64,000 bases of DNA, taken from Nocardiopsis sp. CNT312 (GTDB lineage Bacteria; Actinomycetota; Actinomycetes; Streptosporangiales; Streptosporangiaceae). This document shows positions 10,701 through 20,298 of this stretch, one piece after another. The notes under the pieces are model-generated. The model was given only the letters and a program-made list of their open reading frames with translations, was not told where the DNA came from and made no database searches. Position 1 is the first letter of the stretch. Each line of letters opens with the position of its first letter. The DNA is taken from positions 142,697 to 206,696 of the forward strand of contig NZ_AZXF01000012.1 in the NCBI RefSeq assembly GCF_000515115.1, read 5' to 3'. Both the position numbers and the translations under genes were made by a program.

Positions 10701-11518
10701 GTCTGTTCAGCTTCGACCCCGGACACCGGCGGGACTACACGCCGCCCGCCGCGCACCCCAGCGGCGCCCGCCCTCCGCGGCTGCCGACGGCGCTGGTGCC
10801 CCGACACGTGGCCGTGGTCATGGACGGCAACGGGCGCTGGGCCAAGGAGCGCGGCCTGCCCCGGACCGAGGGGCACAAGGCGGGCGAGTCCTCCCTCTTC
10901 GACGTGATCGAGGGTGCGCTGGAGCTCGGTGTGGAGCACCTGTCCGCCTATGCCTTCTCCACGGAGAACTGGAAGCGCTCCCCAGACGAGGTGCGCTTCC
11001 TCATGGGGTTCAACCGCGACGTCATCCGCCGCCGCCGTGACGAGCTGCACGCCCGGGGGGTGCGCGTGGTCTGGGCCGGACGCACGGGGCGGCTGTGGAA
11101 GAGCGTGCTCAAGGAGCTCGCCGACGCCGAGGAGATGACGAAGGACAACACGGCGCTGACCCTCCAGTTCTGCGTCAACTACGGCGGCCGGGCCGAGATC
11201 ACCGACGCCGTGCGCGAGCTGGCCCGCCAGGCCGCCGGCGGGCGGCTGAAACCGGACCGGATCGACGAGGACGACATCTCCGGCCTCCTGTACGCGCCCG
11301 AGGTGCCCGACGTGGACCTGTTCGTGCGCTCCTCCGGTGAGCAGCGCCTGTCCAACTTCCTGCTCTGGCAGTCCGCCTACGCCGAGTTCGTGTTCCTGGA
11401 CACGCTCTGGCCCGACTTCGACCGCCGCGACCTGTGGCGGGCCTGTGAGATCTACGCGAGCCGGGACCGCCGCTACGGTGGGGCGGTGCCCAACCCGGTA
11501 CCCGAGGAGGACCAGTGA
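10697..11518 (+). CDS. uppS: isoprenyl (polyprenyl) diphosphate synthase
   Basis: cis-prenyltransferase making the C50-C55 lipid carrier for cell-wall synthesis. 273 residues. Catalytic block [19 protein letters not shown] near residue 40, [29 protein letters not shown] and the C-terminal [20 protein letters not shown] carry the diphosphate-binding Asp/Arg residues. The TTG at 10697 overlaps the recO stop and follows GTGGAG with six-base spacing, which decides the start. It overlaps the next hydrolase gene by four bases. Confidence 0.93.
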   Translation: MSLFSFDPGHRRDYTPPAAHPSGARPPRLPTALVPRHVAVVMDGNGRWAKERGLPRTEGHKAGESSLFDVIEGALELGVEHLSAYAFSTENWKRSPDEVRFLMGFNRDVIRRRRDELHARGVRVVWAGRTGRLWKSVLKELADAEEMTKDNTALTLQFCVNYGGRAEITDAVRELARQAAGGRLKPDRIDEDDISGLLYAPEVPDVDLFVRSSGEQRLSNFLLWQSAYAEFVFLDTLWPDFDRRDLWRACEIYASRDRRYGGAVPNPVPEEDQ

Positions 11519-12360
11519 CGGATCGTACGGGGGAGAAGGAGACACCCCTGGTCAGGCCGGGGATGTCGTTCCTGGCGCTGGGGGACAGCTTCACCGAGGG
11601 CGTGGGGGATCCCTCCCCGGGCGGGGAGACGGAGTTCCGCGGCTGGGCGGACCGGGTGGCCGCCCACGTGGCCGACCACGTGGGCGAGGTGCGCTACGCC
11701 AACCTGGCCGTGCGCGGCAAGCTCATGCGCCAGATCGTCACCGACCAGGTTCCGGCGGCCGTGGAGATGGCACCCGACCTGGTCTCGCTGTGCGCGGGCG
11801 GCAACGACCTGCTGCGTCCCGGCGGAGACCCCGAGCGCATGGCCCGGGTGCTGGACCACACGGTGGCCCGGCTGCGTGCCGTCGGGAGCCGTGTGCTGCT
11901 CTTCACCGGGGTGAACGTCTCCACCGGCTACATGCGCACCACGATCGGCCTGTTCGCGCGCTACTACATGAACGTGCGCGCCATCGCCGACCGGCACGAC
12001 TGCCTGCTGGTCGACCAGTGGTCGATGCGCGTCCTGACCGACCCCCGCGCCTGGGACGGGGACCGGCTGCACATGTCCCCGGAGGGCCACCGCAGGCTGG
12101 CGCTGCGGGTGGCGGAGGTGCTCGGCGTGCCCACGGAGCGGCGCTGGGACGAGCCGTGGCCGGAGGCGGAGCCGGTCGGGTGGCGCCAGGCGCGCAGGGA
12201 GGACCTGGTGTGGGTGAGGGAGTCGCTGGGGCCCTGGATCGGGCGCCGACTCACGGGCAGGTCCTCCGGTGACGCGGTGACCGCCAAGTTCCCCGAGCCG
12301 ATCACGGTCAAGGGCACGGCTGAGCCGACGGCCCCCGCCTCAGACGAAAATGTGACATAA
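11515..12360 (+). CDS. SGNH/GDSL hydrolase, first of a tandem pair
   Basis: 281-residue esterase/lipase-like enzyme without a signal peptide. Block I is [11 protein letters not shown] (catalytic Ser), block [13 protein letters not shown] (oxyanion Asn), and block [11 protein letters not shown] (catalytic Asp and His). The GTG start overlaps the uppS stop (GTGA). The last ~60 residues ([21 protein letters not shown]) form a conserved tail shared with the next gene. Substrate unknown; coupling to uppS is suggestive of envelope work but not proof. Confidence 0.9.
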   Translation: MTDRTGEKETPLVRPGMSFLALGDSFTEGVGDPSPGGETEFRGWADRVAAHVADHVGEVRYANLAVRGKLMRQIVTDQVPAAVEMAPDLVSLCAGGNDLLRPGGDPERMARVLDHTVARLRAVGSRVLLFTGVNVSTGYMRTTIGLFARYYMNVRAIADRHDCLLVDQWSMRVLTDPRAWDGDRLHMSPEGHRRLALRVAEVLGVPTERRWDEPWPEAEPVGWRQARREDLVWVRESLGPWIGRRLTGRSSGDAVTAKFPEPITVKGTAEPTAPASDENVT

Positions 12361-12430
12361 GGCGCAAAAGCAGCGAAAAGACCAACCTACTGTCGCGTAA
12401 CTATGGCCCTGAGTCGCATCATTGCGTACC

Positions 12431-13264
12431 ATGAGCGGCTTTCGGACCAGTGAACTCACCCAGAAGGACATCCTGTCCTACGTGGCCCTTGGTGACAGCT
12501 TCACCGAGGGCATGAGCGACCCCTACCCGGACAGCGACACCGTCCCCGAAGGACGCTACCGCGGCTGGGCGGACCGGGTGGCCGGGCACCTGGCCGGCCA
12601 CGTGGGCGAGGTGCGCTACGCCAACCTGGCCGTGCGCGGCAAGCTCATCGCCCAGATCAGGGACGAACAGGTGGAGCCGGCGGCTGAGATGGCGCCGGAC
12701 CTGGTCACCCTGTGCGCGGGCGGCAACGACATCATCCGCCCCGGAGCCGACCCCGACCGGACGGTGGAGCTGTTCGAGGATATGGTGGCGCGCCTGTCCG
12801 CCACCGGTGCGCGCGTGGTCGTCTTCACCGGGTTCGACACCAACTGGCAGCCGGTCATGCGCCACCTGCGCGGCCGGATCGCCACCTACAACATGCACAT
12901 GCGCGCCGTCGCCGACCGGTACGGCTGCGACGTCGTGGACCTGTGGAGCATGGGCTGCCTGTCCGACCCGCGGGCGTGGAGCTGGGACCGCCTCCACCTG
13001 TCACCGGAGGGGCACCGCAGGGTGGCCCTGCGCACCTGCGAGGTCCTGGGCGTCCCGGTGGCGGGCCGGTGGGACGCCCCTTGGCCGCCGCCCGAGCCCC
13101 GCGCCTGGCGCACCGCGCGCCAGGAGGACCTGCACTGGGCGCGCGAGTTCCTGGTGCCGTGGATCGGGCGCAGGCTCAGCGGCCGCTCCTCCGGCGACGG
13201 CCTGGGCCCCAAACGACCCGTGCTGCGGCCGTGCCGGCGCACCGACCACCACGACGAGCCCTGA
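12431..13264 (+). CDS. SGNH/GDSL hydrolase, second of a tandem pair
   Basis: 277-residue paralogue of the preceding gene, sharing [52 protein letters not shown] and DRLHLSPEGHRRVAL, and the same GPWIGRR/VPWIGRR tail. Differences cluster between blocks III and V (FTGFDTNWQPVMRHLRGR here against [20 protein letters not shown]), where substrate contacts are expected. ATG at 12431 is taken; a TTG three codons earlier is in frame. There is no overlap with the first copy (70-base gap), so it may have its own promoter. Confidence 0.88.
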   Translation: MSGFRTSELTQKDILSYVALGDSFTEGMSDPYPDSDTVPEGRYRGWADRVAGHLAGHVGEVRYANLAVRGKLIAQIRDEQVEPAAEMAPDLVTLCAGGNDIIRPGADPDRTVELFEDMVARLSATGARVVVFTGFDTNWQPVMRHLRGRIATYNMHMRAVADRYGCDVVDLWSMGCLSDPRAWSWDRLHLSPEGHRRVALRTCEVLGVPVAGRWDAPWPPPEPRAWRTARQEDLHWAREFLVPWIGRRLSGRSSGDGLGPKRPVLRPCRRTDHHDEP

Positions 13265-13366
13265 CCGCCCCGGGCCGCAGGCGCCTCTCGGCCACGGTGC
13301 CCCCGCCCGGAAGGGGGACCGCGCCCACGCGGTTCCGGAGCCCGGGTGATCTCAGAGAGGCACCGC

Positions 13367-13744
13367 TCAGCGGGAGGCGCAGGAGGCGCAGGTGCCGAAC
13401 ACCTCGACGGTGTGTGTCACCCCGGTGAAGCCGTACCGGGTGCCCACCTCGGTGGCCCAGGCCTCCACGGCGGGCCCCTCGATCTCCACGGCCGTGGAGC
13501 ACACCCGGCACACCAGGTGGTGATGGTGCTGCTCGGTGTCGCACGCCCGGTAGACCGCCTCACCCTCGTTGGTGCGCAGCACGTCCACTTCGCCCGTCTC
13601 GCTCAGCGCCTGGAGCGCCCGGTAGACGGTGGTCAGGCCGATCTTGGAGCCCTCGGCGCGCAGGTCAGCGTACAGGTCCTGGGCGCTGCGGAACCCGGTG
13701 GACCCGGTCAGTGCCTGGCGGACCGTCTCACGGCGCGTACTCAT
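13367..13744 (-). CDS. zur: Zur-type Fur family zinc repressor
   Basis: 125-residue metalloregulator. Winged-helix N-half (STGFRSAQDLYADLRAEG, IGLTTVYRALQALSETGEV) and a C-half with the metal-rich EQHHHHLVCRVC and the C-terminal structural zinc pair in GTCASCASR. It is assigned to Zur rather than Fur because it is co-transcribed with znuB-znuC and because a Zur-type box lies upstream of znuC. Its ATG overlaps the znuB stop. Confidence 0.88.
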   Translation of the reverse strand: MSTRRETVRQALTGSTGFRSAQDLYADLRAEGSKIGLTTVYRALQALSETGEVDVLRTNEGEAVYRACDTEQHHHHLVCRVCSTAVEIEGPAVEAWATEVGTRYGFTGVTHTVEVFGTCASCASR

Positions 13745-14649
13745 GACTGTTCCACCCTTCCCCCGGTCGTGGTCGCAGGCATCGTATCCGCCAGAGGGCC
13801 GTCCCCCGGACCGCGGCTGGCCGCCGACCGCCGCTTGGAGAGGCGGTTCAGCACACCGCTCGCGGCGACCGCCGCACAGAATACCGCCAGCGCCAGGATG
13901 ACGATCGTGGCCCCCGGTGCCAGGTCTCCGTAGAAGGCGGTGGTCAGACCGCCCACCGAGGAGGCCAGGCCGATCACCACGGCCAGGCCCATGGTCACCC
14001 GGAAGCTGCGGGTCAACTGCTGCGCCGCGGCCACCGGGACGATGAGCAGTGCGCTGACCATGAGCACACCCACGATCCGCATGGCGATGACCACCGTCAA
14101 CGCCGCCGTCACCGACAGCAGGATGCTCAGGAAGCGCACCGGAAGCCCGTGGGCGCGTGCCACCTCCTCGTCCTGGCACAGCACGAACAGTTCGCGGCCG
14201 AACAGCGCCACGACGGCGAACACGCCGAGCGTCAGCCCGGCCACGAACCACAGGTCCTCCTCGGCGACGGTGCTCACCGAACCGAAGAGATAGGACGTCA
14301 GGGTCGCGTTGCTCGCCCCGGGGGTGAGGTTGATCAGCAGCACGCCCCCCGCGATGCCGCCGTAGAACAGCAGGGCCAGCGCCACCTCGCCGCTGGCGCG
14401 GGTCCGCACCCGCACCAGCTCCATGAGCACGGCGCCCGCCGTCGCCACCACCGCCGCCGTGAGCACGGGGGAGGTACTGGTGAGCAGGCCCAGGGCCACA
14501 CCGGTGAGCGCCACGTGCCCGATGCCGTCGCCCAGCAGAGCCAGGCGGCGCTGGACGAGGAACGTGCCGATGACCGGGGTGACCAGGCCCACGAGAACGG
14601 CGGCGAGGAGGGCGCGCCGCATGAACTCGTACTGGAGCAGTTCAGTCAC
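13741..14649 (-). CDS. znuB: zinc ABC transporter permease
   Basis: 302-residue integral membrane subunit of the ABC-3 (ZnuB/TroC) family with about eight hydrophobic segments. Recognisable blocks are VGLVTPVIGTFLVQRRLALLG, GDGIGHVALTGVALGLL, EEVARAHGLPVRFL and GVLMVSALLIVPVAAAQQL. Forms the import channel with ZnuC. The stop overlaps the zur ATG, and its start is inside the end of znuC, so the three genes are one unit. The C-terminal ~35 residues are hydrophilic and poorly conserved. Confidence 0.93.
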   Translation of the reverse strand: MTELLQYEFMRRALLAAVLVGLVTPVIGTFLVQRRLALLGDGIGHVALTGVALGLLTSTSPVLTAAVVATAGAVLMELVRVRTRASGEVALALLFYGGIAGGVLLINLTPGASNATLTSYLFGSVSTVAEEDLWFVAGLTLGVFAVVALFGRELFVLCQDEEVARAHGLPVRFLSILLSVTAALTVVIAMRIVGVLMVSALLIVPVAAAQQLTRSFRVTMGLAVVIGLASSVGGLTTAFYGDLAPGATIVILALAVFCAAVAASGVLNRLSKRRSAASRGPGDGPLADTMPATTTGGRVEQS

Positions 14650-15529
14650 GACCGGGAACCTCGAATCGGATCAGGGCCGTCGCCGAGGCGGACCAGGGGT
14701 CGGGGTCGTTCGGGTCGGGGTGGGGGTGCTGGTGCTCGTGGCCCGGGCGCGCGCACGCGCCGGTGGCCGGGGGCGTGGGGCCGTCGTGGACGATGCGGCC
14801 CTCGTCCAGCACCACCGAGCGTTCGATGACCTCCTCCAGAGGACCCGGCTCGTGCAGGACCAGGACTACGGTGGCCCCCTGCCCGCGCAGGCGGGCGATG
14901 GTCTCGGCCAGCGCCTTCTGGTTCTCCGCGTCCACCCCGGCCATGGGCTCGTCCATGACGAAGGTGTCGGGCCGCCCGGCCAGGGCGCGGGCGATGAGGA
15001 CGCGCTGCTGCTGGCCGCCGGAGAGTTCGCGCACGGAGTCGCGGGCGCGGCCGGCCAGGCCCACGGTCTCCAGGGCCTCGTGTACGGCGGCCCGGTCGGA
15101 GCGGCTGGGAAAGAACGACAGGCGGCCGCGTGTCGCGACCTGACCGGAGGCGACGATCTCGCGGACGGTGGCGGGGACGGCGCCGCCCGCCGTGAGCCGC
15201 TGCGGAACGTACCCGATGCGCCGCCACTGCCGGAACCGGCGCAGGGGGGTGCCGTGCAGGAGGACCTCGCCGGAGACGAGCGGCACGATGCCGAGCATGG
15301 CGCGCATGAGTGTGGACTTGCCGGAGCCGTTGGGCCCCAGGACGGCCGTGGTCCGGCCCGCGTGGAGGTCCAGGCTCACCCCGTCCAGGACGGGGACCCC
15401 GTCGTAGGCGACACGGGCGTCGGCGATCCGGAAGGCGGGAGGGGCCGACGGGTGGCGCGGCAGCAGGGCCTCCGCTGCCGGGGGCGGGTCTGCGGGCGGC
15501 GGGGCGTCCCTCCTGAACTGGTCTGACAC
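14642..15529 (-). CDS. znuC: zinc ABC transporter ATP-binding protein
   Basis: 295-residue ATPase. Walker A GPNGSGKST, signature LSGGQQQRVLIARAL, Walker B TFVMDEPMAGVD, and switch His in VLVLHEP are intact. An N-terminal Pro-rich extension of ~30 residues precedes the nucleotide-binding domain. The C-terminus has a His-rich segment (RPGHEHQHPHPDPNDPDP) that could buffer zinc. First gene of znuC-znuB-zur; no substrate-binding znuA is found in this operon or elsewhere in the window. Confidence 0.93.
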   Translation of the reverse strand: MSDQFRRDAPPPADPPPAAEALLPRHPSAPPAFRIADARVAYDGVPVLDGVSLDLHAGRTTAVLGPNGSGKSTLMRAMLGIVPLVSGEVLLHGTPLRRFRQWRRIGYVPQRLTAGGAVPATVREIVASGQVATRGRLSFFPSRSDRAAVHEALETVGLAGRARDSVRELSGGQQQRVLIARALAGRPDTFVMDEPMAGVDAENQKALAETIARLRGQGATVVLVLHEPGPLEEVIERSVVLDEGRIVHDGPTPPATGACARPGHEHQHPHPDPNDPDPWSASATALIRFEVPGRD

Positions 15530-15548
15530 ACCACCAGTATCGGGAAAA

Positions 15549-15563
15549 TGAAAACGATTGTCA
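15549..15563. promoter_or_regulatory. Zur box upstream of znuC
   Basis: TGAAAACGATTGTCA, 20 bases upstream of the znuC start, differs at two positions from the actinobacterial Zur consensus TGAAAATGATTTTCA. It lies in the only short AT-rich stretch of this intergenic region, implying autorepression of the znuC-znuB-zur operon by zinc-loaded Zur. Confidence 0.75.
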
Positions 15564-15601
15564 AAACGCGTCCGGGTGCTCCCGGAGCTGGTCGCGCGCG
15601 C

Positions 15602-15970
15602 TCAGAATTCCAGGAGCCTGGCGGCGGTCAGGAACGCCACGACCACGATCATGAGCACGCGCGGGGCGCGCCCGCTCCGATCCAGGGCCGGCCAGCCCAG
15701 GTAGGCCAGCCACACCAGGAACACCAGGATCAGCACCAGGCACGGCGCGCCGACCCACCAGGGGGCCATCAGTCCCGAGACGAACAGGGCGCCCAGCACC
15801 AGCGGTGTGAACCAGCGCGGCATACGGCTCAGCCACACCAGGAGGACCGCGCTGCGCCGCTCCACCGCGTGCCGCAGCCGGGAGGGCCCCGGGTCCCGAC
15901 CGGGGCCGTCGTGGGGCAGGGGCCGTTCGGGGCCGTGGCCCGGCCCGCTGCCGTGTTCGGGGGAGACCAT
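15602..15970 (-). CDS. DUF6703-type small membrane protein
   Basis: 122 residues. A hydrophilic N-terminus is followed by HAVERRSAVLLVWLSRMPRW and three closely spaced hydrophobic segments (around residues 58-75, 76-96 and 105-120). This pattern, a RHAVERRSA motif then short hairpin-like membrane spans, is common in actinobacterial uncharacterised proteins grouped as DUF6703. ATG at 15970 follows a GAGGAACG site. No functional clue from the neighbours, which are read away from it. Confidence 0.7.
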   Translation of the reverse strand: MVSPEHGSGPGHGPERPLPHDGPGRDPGPSRLRHAVERRSAVLLVWLSRMPRWFTPLVLGALFVSGLMAPWWVGAPCLVLILVFLVWLAYLGWPALDRSGRAPRVLMIVVVAFLTAARLLEF

Positions 15971-16178
15971 CGCCGTGCGTTCCTCGTTCCAGTGCGGCCT
16001 GCGCGAGCCGGATCGACCGGCGCCCAACGGGCACGGTACCCGCGATCCGCCCGATCCATGTGTGCGGGGCCCGAAACGCGCCCCGGATTCTCGCGGACAC
16101 GGAATCACCGATCCACTGCAAGCGATCCACTACATTCATGGGACGGGTGTCCCCGAGAACAAGTAACGAGGTCATCCG

Positions 16179-19100
16179 ATGTCAGAGTGCCGCCCCGCGA
16201 CGGGGACCCCTCGGAGGATGCCGCTTCCCGTGCCCCAGATCACCGTCATCGTGACCTTCGACGCCACCGAACCGCACCTGCAGGACTGCCTGGACTCCCT
16301 GGCACGCCAGGACGGTACGGACCCCCAGGCCCGGGCCGAGGCCGTCCTCGTCCCCGTGATCCCGCCCGGCACCGGCGTCCCGGGCACCGGGACGGCGCAC
16401 ACCGACGGCGACGACGAGTCGGTCGAGTCCGCCCCGCGCGACGCCATGGCCGTCGCCAGGGCGTTCGCCGCCGCATCGCCCCCTGGTCTCACGGTCCGCC
16501 TCCTGGACGGCGCGCCCTGTTCCGACCGTTCCGCCGCACGCGCCCGGGGGGCCGAGGCCGCCGCCGGAACCCACCTCCTCTTCCTGGACGGGGCAGACGC
16601 CCTCACCGGATACGCGCTCGCCTACCTGGCCCGCGGGGCTCGCGACAGCGGCTCCGACCTCGTGGTGGGCGGGGCCCACCGGTTCAACGAACTCGGAGCC
16701 TCGCCCTCCCGGGCCCACCGCGCCTACGGTGCCCGCCCCCGCACCGCCGAGGACCCCCGCCACGTTCCCGGCCTGCTCACCGACCCCGCCCTGGGCAACA
16801 GGCTCTGGCGCGGGGAGTTCTGGAACGCGTGGCCCGACCACGGCCTGCACCCCGATGACGTCGACCTCGCCCTGCGCCGAGCCGTCCTGTCCGCCCGCAC
16901 CGTGGACTACCTCCCAGCCCCCGTCCTGCTCATCCGCGAACGCGACGCCGACCCGGCCGTGCCCGACGCCGACCTCCTCGCCCGCCGCCTCGTCGCCGCG
17001 GGCACCCTCGCCGCGGGTCTGGCCGCCACCGACCGCGACCTGTGGGACCGCACCCTCCTCGAAGGCGAACTCGCCAGAGCGCTCAAACACCTCGACGAGG
17101 CCGCCCCCGACGTTCGCCGCGCCCTGGTCGAACTGGTCGGCACCTACCTCGAACACGTCTCCCCGGAGACCGTCGACGGCCTGCGCGCCCTGCACCGGCT
17201 CATGTACCACCTCGTGCGCCGGGACCGGGTGGACGACCTCGCCGAACTCGCCGTCTTCGCGCGCAGCGTCGAGATCAAGAAGGCCCCCGCCGTCCGGCGC
17301 GGCCTCGCCTACTACCTGCGCTACCCCTTCTTCGAGTCCACCGACCCGGACAAGGCCGTCCCCCGCCACGTGTACCGGCTCGACGACCACCTCCACGCCA
17401 GACAGAAGACCGAGGAGGTGCGCTGGAGGGACGGCCGCCTGCACATCAGCGGCCGGATCGGCCTGCCCCACCTGCCCGCCCGCAAGCGGTGGCAGCAGTA
17501 CGTGACCGCCCACGCCGTCGATACCCGGGGTGTCCGCCGCGTCCGCCTTCCCGTACGGGTGCGCCGGGCCGCCGAGTACCGCCTCCCCGACGTCCCCGAG
17601 GCCGCCCGCCACGACTGGGGCGGGTTCACCGTGGTCCTGGACCCGGCACGGCTGCGCACCGGCGGCCGGTGGGAGCCGGGTGAGTGGACGGTGGAGATGA
17701 CGGTGTTCAACCGGGGCCTGGTCCGTCACAAGACCATCTCACACCCCGTGCCCGGACCGCCCGAACGGCCCGGATGCCACGAGGCGGCCGAGGATCTGTG
17801 GATCCGCCCCCGCTGGGACGCGGCCCGCCGCCTCGTCATCGCCGTCGAACCGGTGCGCGCCCGGATCACCGGCCACGGCCACGATGCGGACACCGGCGTC
17901 CTGGAACTGCGCGGCGAACTGCTGGGCGAGCCGGGTGCCACCCAGGGGGAACTCCGTCTGACCCGCGCGCCCGGCACCGCCGAGACCGTCCACCCTGCCA
18001 CCGTCGCGGACGGCCGCTTCACCGCCCGGGTCGACACCCGGGCCCTCTTCGACCGCGCCGTGGACGAGTGCGGCGGCGCGATCCTCCAGGAGGAGTGGGA
18101 GGCCCTCATGGTCCTCGGCGGTACGGAGGCGGTTCCCCTCGTCCTGCCCGACGGCGTGGCCGCCACCGCCTACGCCTTGCGGGACGCACGGCGCGAGCTG
18201 GCCGTCCAGCGCACCCCCACCGGACACGCGCGGCTGCGCGCCGGACGGGCCCGCCCGATCGTCGACAGCGCCCGCTGGGAGGGGCGCGACCTGGTCCTGG
18301 AGGGGGAGTTCGGCGCCGACACCGAACTGTGGATCGTGGCCAAGGCCCGCGGGCGCGACGAGGAGCACGTGTTCGACACCCGCCGGGACGGCCACCGCTT
18401 CACGGCCCGGCTCTCCCCGGCCGACACCTCCACACTCTCCGGCCCCCTGTCCCTGCCCGCGGGCTCCTACCGGCTGTGGGGCAGGACCACCGGTGCCGGC
18501 CCCGCGCCGTCGGTGGACGCGGGCGTGGAGTACGGCGAGGACCTCATCGCCGAGCCGCCCATCGCGATGAGCACCGACCAGCGCGACTACACCCTCACCT
18601 ACCAGGGCCGGGGTATCCCCGTCCTCACCGTCGGCAGCGACCTGCGCCCCGCCGAGCGCGGTACGTTCGCCCAGCGCGGCCTCCGGGAGACCGACTACCC
18701 TCGCTGGCGCGGCGAGCCTCTCACCGAGGGCGTCCTCTTCGACTCCTACACCGGCCGCCAGTACTCCGACAGCCCGCAGAGCATCTGCGCGCGGCTGCGC
18801 GCCGACGAGCGGTGGGAGCACTACCCGATGTCCTGGCTGGTCGCCGACGGCCAGGTGAACCTGCCCGAGGGCCTCGCACCGGTCCGCCTCAAGGGGCGCG
18901 AGTACTACGAGGCCCTGGCCCGCACCCGCTACCTGGTGACCAACTCGCGCCAGCCCGCGTGGTTCCACAAGCGCCCCGACCAGGTGGTCGTACAGACCTG
19001 GCACGGGTCGATGCTCAAACGCATCGGCTTCGACGTGGAGAACGTCGGCGGCAAGTCGCGCGACTACTTCGACAAGCTCGCCTGGGAGACGCGTCAGTGG

Positions 19101-19811
19101 GACTACCTGGTCTCCCCGAGCCCCTGGGCCACGCCCATCCTGCGCAGCGCGTTCCGGTTCGAGGGGGAGATCCTGGAGACCGGATACCCGCGCAACGACG
19201 TCTTCTTCTCGCCGGACAGGGATCGGATCGCCGCGCGCGTCCGCCGCCGCCTCGGCCTGCCCGAGGGCAAGAAGGTGGTGCTGTACGCGCCCACCTGGCG
19301 CGACGACAAGTACTACACCCGCGGCAAGCACAAGCTCGACCTGCACCTGGACCTGCGGCGGATGTACGACAAACTCGGCGACGACCACGTCTTGCTGGTG
19401 CGGCGCCACCCGCGGGTCGTCGACAGCGTGCCCGTGGTCGGCGAGGGGTTCGTCCACGACGTCTCGCTCTACCCCGAGATCATGGAGCTGTTCCTCATCA
19501 CCGACGTGCTCGTCACGGACTACTCGTCGATGATGTTCGACTTCGCCAACACCGGGCGGCCCATGCTCTTCTTCACCTACGACCTGGCGAGCTACCGGGA
19601 CCGCCTGCGCGGGTTCTACTTCGACTTCGAACAGACCGCCCCCGGGCCGCTGCTGACCGAGTCCGACCAGGTGATCGAGGCCCTCCTGGACATCGACGAG
19701 ACGGCCGCCCGGCACGCCGACGGCTACCGGGCGTTCGTGGAGCAGTTCTGTCCTTTGGACGACGGACACGCCGCCGCGCGCGTCGTGGACCGGGTCTTCG
19801 GCTCCTCCTGA
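16179..19811 (+). CDS. GT2-like / CDP-glycerol glycerophosphotransferase fusion
   Basis: 1210 residues, probably peripheral at the inner membrane face. The N-terminal ~230 residues resemble a family 2 glycosyltransferase (ITVIVTFDATEPHLQDCLDS, then HLLFLDGADALTG in the DXD region). A long middle of about 550 residues looks like beta-rich domains. From ~residue 880 comes a Glyphos_transf domain (TagF/TagB type): TNSRQPAWFHKRP, VVQTWHGSMLKRIGFD, ETGYPRNDVF, VVLYAPTWRDD, LVRRHPRVVD and VLVTDYSSMMFDFAN. Such enzymes polymerise or prime glycerol- or ribitol-phosphate wall polymers. ATG at 16179 with ACGAGG upstream; a single-gene unit. Confidence 0.88.
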   Translation: MSECRPATGTPRRMPLPVPQITVIVTFDATEPHLQDCLDSLARQDGTDPQARAEAVLVPVIPPGTGVPGTGTAHTDGDDESVESAPRDAMAVARAFAAASPPGLTVRLLDGAPCSDRSAARARGAEAAAGTHLLFLDGADALTGYALAYLARGARDSGSDLVVGGAHRFNELGASPSRAHRAYGARPRTAEDPRHVPGLLTDPALGNRLWRGEFWNAWPDHGLHPDDVDLALRRAVLSARTVDYLPAPVLLIRERDADPAVPDADLLARRLVAAGTLAAGLAATDRDLWDRTLLEGELARALKHLDEAAPDVRRALVELVGTYLEHVSPETVDGLRALHRLMYHLVRRDRVDDLAELAVFARSVEIKKAPAVRRGLAYYLRYPFFESTDPDKAVPRHVYRLDDHLHARQKTEEVRWRDGRLHISGRIGLPHLPARKRWQQYVTAHAVDTRGVRRVRLPVRVRRAAEYRLPDVPEAARHDWGGFTVVLDPARLRTGGRWEPGEWTVEMTVFNRGLVRHKTISHPVPGPPERPGCHEAAEDLWIRPRWDAARRLVIAVEPVRARITGHGHDADTGVLELRGELLGEPGATQGELRLTRAPGTAETVHPATVADGRFTARVDTRALFDRAVDECGGAILQEEWEALMVLGGTEAVPLVLPDGVAATAYALRDARRELAVQRTPTGHARLRAGRARPIVDSARWEGRDLVLEGEFGADTELWIVAKARGRDEEHVFDTRRDGHRFTARLSPADTSTLSGPLSLPAGSYRLWGRTTGAGPAPSVDAGVEYGEDLIAEPPIAMSTDQRDYTLTYQGRGIPVLTVGSDLRPAERGTFAQRGLRETDYPRWRGEPLTEGVLFDSYTGRQYSDSPQSICARLRADERWEHYPMSWLVADGQVNLPEGLAPVRLKGREYYEALARTRYLVTNSRQPAWFHKRPDQVVVQTWHGSMLKRIGFDVENVGGKSRDYFDKLAWETRQWDYLVSPSPWATPILRSAFRFEGEILETGYPRNDVFFSPDRDRIAARVRRRLGLPEGKKVVLYAPTWRDDKYYTRGKHKLDLHLDLRRMYDKLGDDHVLLVRRHPRVVDSVPVVGEGFVHDVSLYPEIMELFLITDVLVTDYSSMMFDFANTGRPMLFFTYDLASYRDRLRGFYFDFEQTAPGPLLTESDQVIEALLDIDETAARHADGYRAFVEQFCPLDDGHAAARVVDRVFGSS

Positions 19812-19844
19812 GCGGCCGCCGCGGGCTTGCGGTTGAATGGGGCG

Positions 19845-20132
19845 GTGATCGTCATCACCCGATACTCCGTGCCCGAGGCCGACACCGAGGCCTTCCGAAC
19901 CGACGCCGACGCTGCCGTGGCGGCGCTGTCGCGCCGCCCCGGGTTCCGGGGCCACCGGCTCGGCCGCGCCGCCGACGACCCCCTCCTGTGGACGGTGGTC
20001 ACCGAGTGGGACGGGGCGGGGTACTACCGCCGCGCGCTCTCGGACTTCGACGTGAAGGTGAACGCTGTGCCGCTGCTCTCGCGCGCCATCGACGAGCCCA
20101 CCGCCTTCGAGATCCTCGACGGCGGTGCCTGA
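19845..20132 (+). CDS. antibiotic biosynthesis monooxygenase (ABM) domain protein
   Basis: 95 residues from GTG 19845 (MIVITRYSVPEADTEAFRTD), a compact dimeric alpha-beta barrel of the ABM type, with ALSRRPGFRGHRLGRAADDP and LLWTVVTEWDGAGYYRRALS. These small domains act as cofactor-free oxygenases, heme-degrading proteins or stress proteins; which applies here is not visible. It lies 33 bases after the transferase gene. Confidence 0.8.
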   Translation: MIVITRYSVPEADTEAFRTDADAAVAALSRRPGFRGHRLGRAADDPLLWTVVTEWDGAGYYRRALSDFDVKVNAVPLLSRAIDEPTAFEILDGGA

Positions 20133-20298
20133 GCACGCCTGTGGATCCGTGCGCGAGCGGAGCCCATGTGCTCTAGCCTGGGAGGGCGGGCACATGGCGC
20201 ACCCCGCCCCGGTCGCGCCGCGGCCCGCACTTCCCTGATCAGCACCGATGTATCGCGCACCGCGATCCACCGACCGCCAGCCGGATGGAGAGTCACCC

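Noticed and set aside
20133..20298. T-box leader before glyS
   Set aside because: No T-box consensus or specifier stem could be recognised in the 166 bases.
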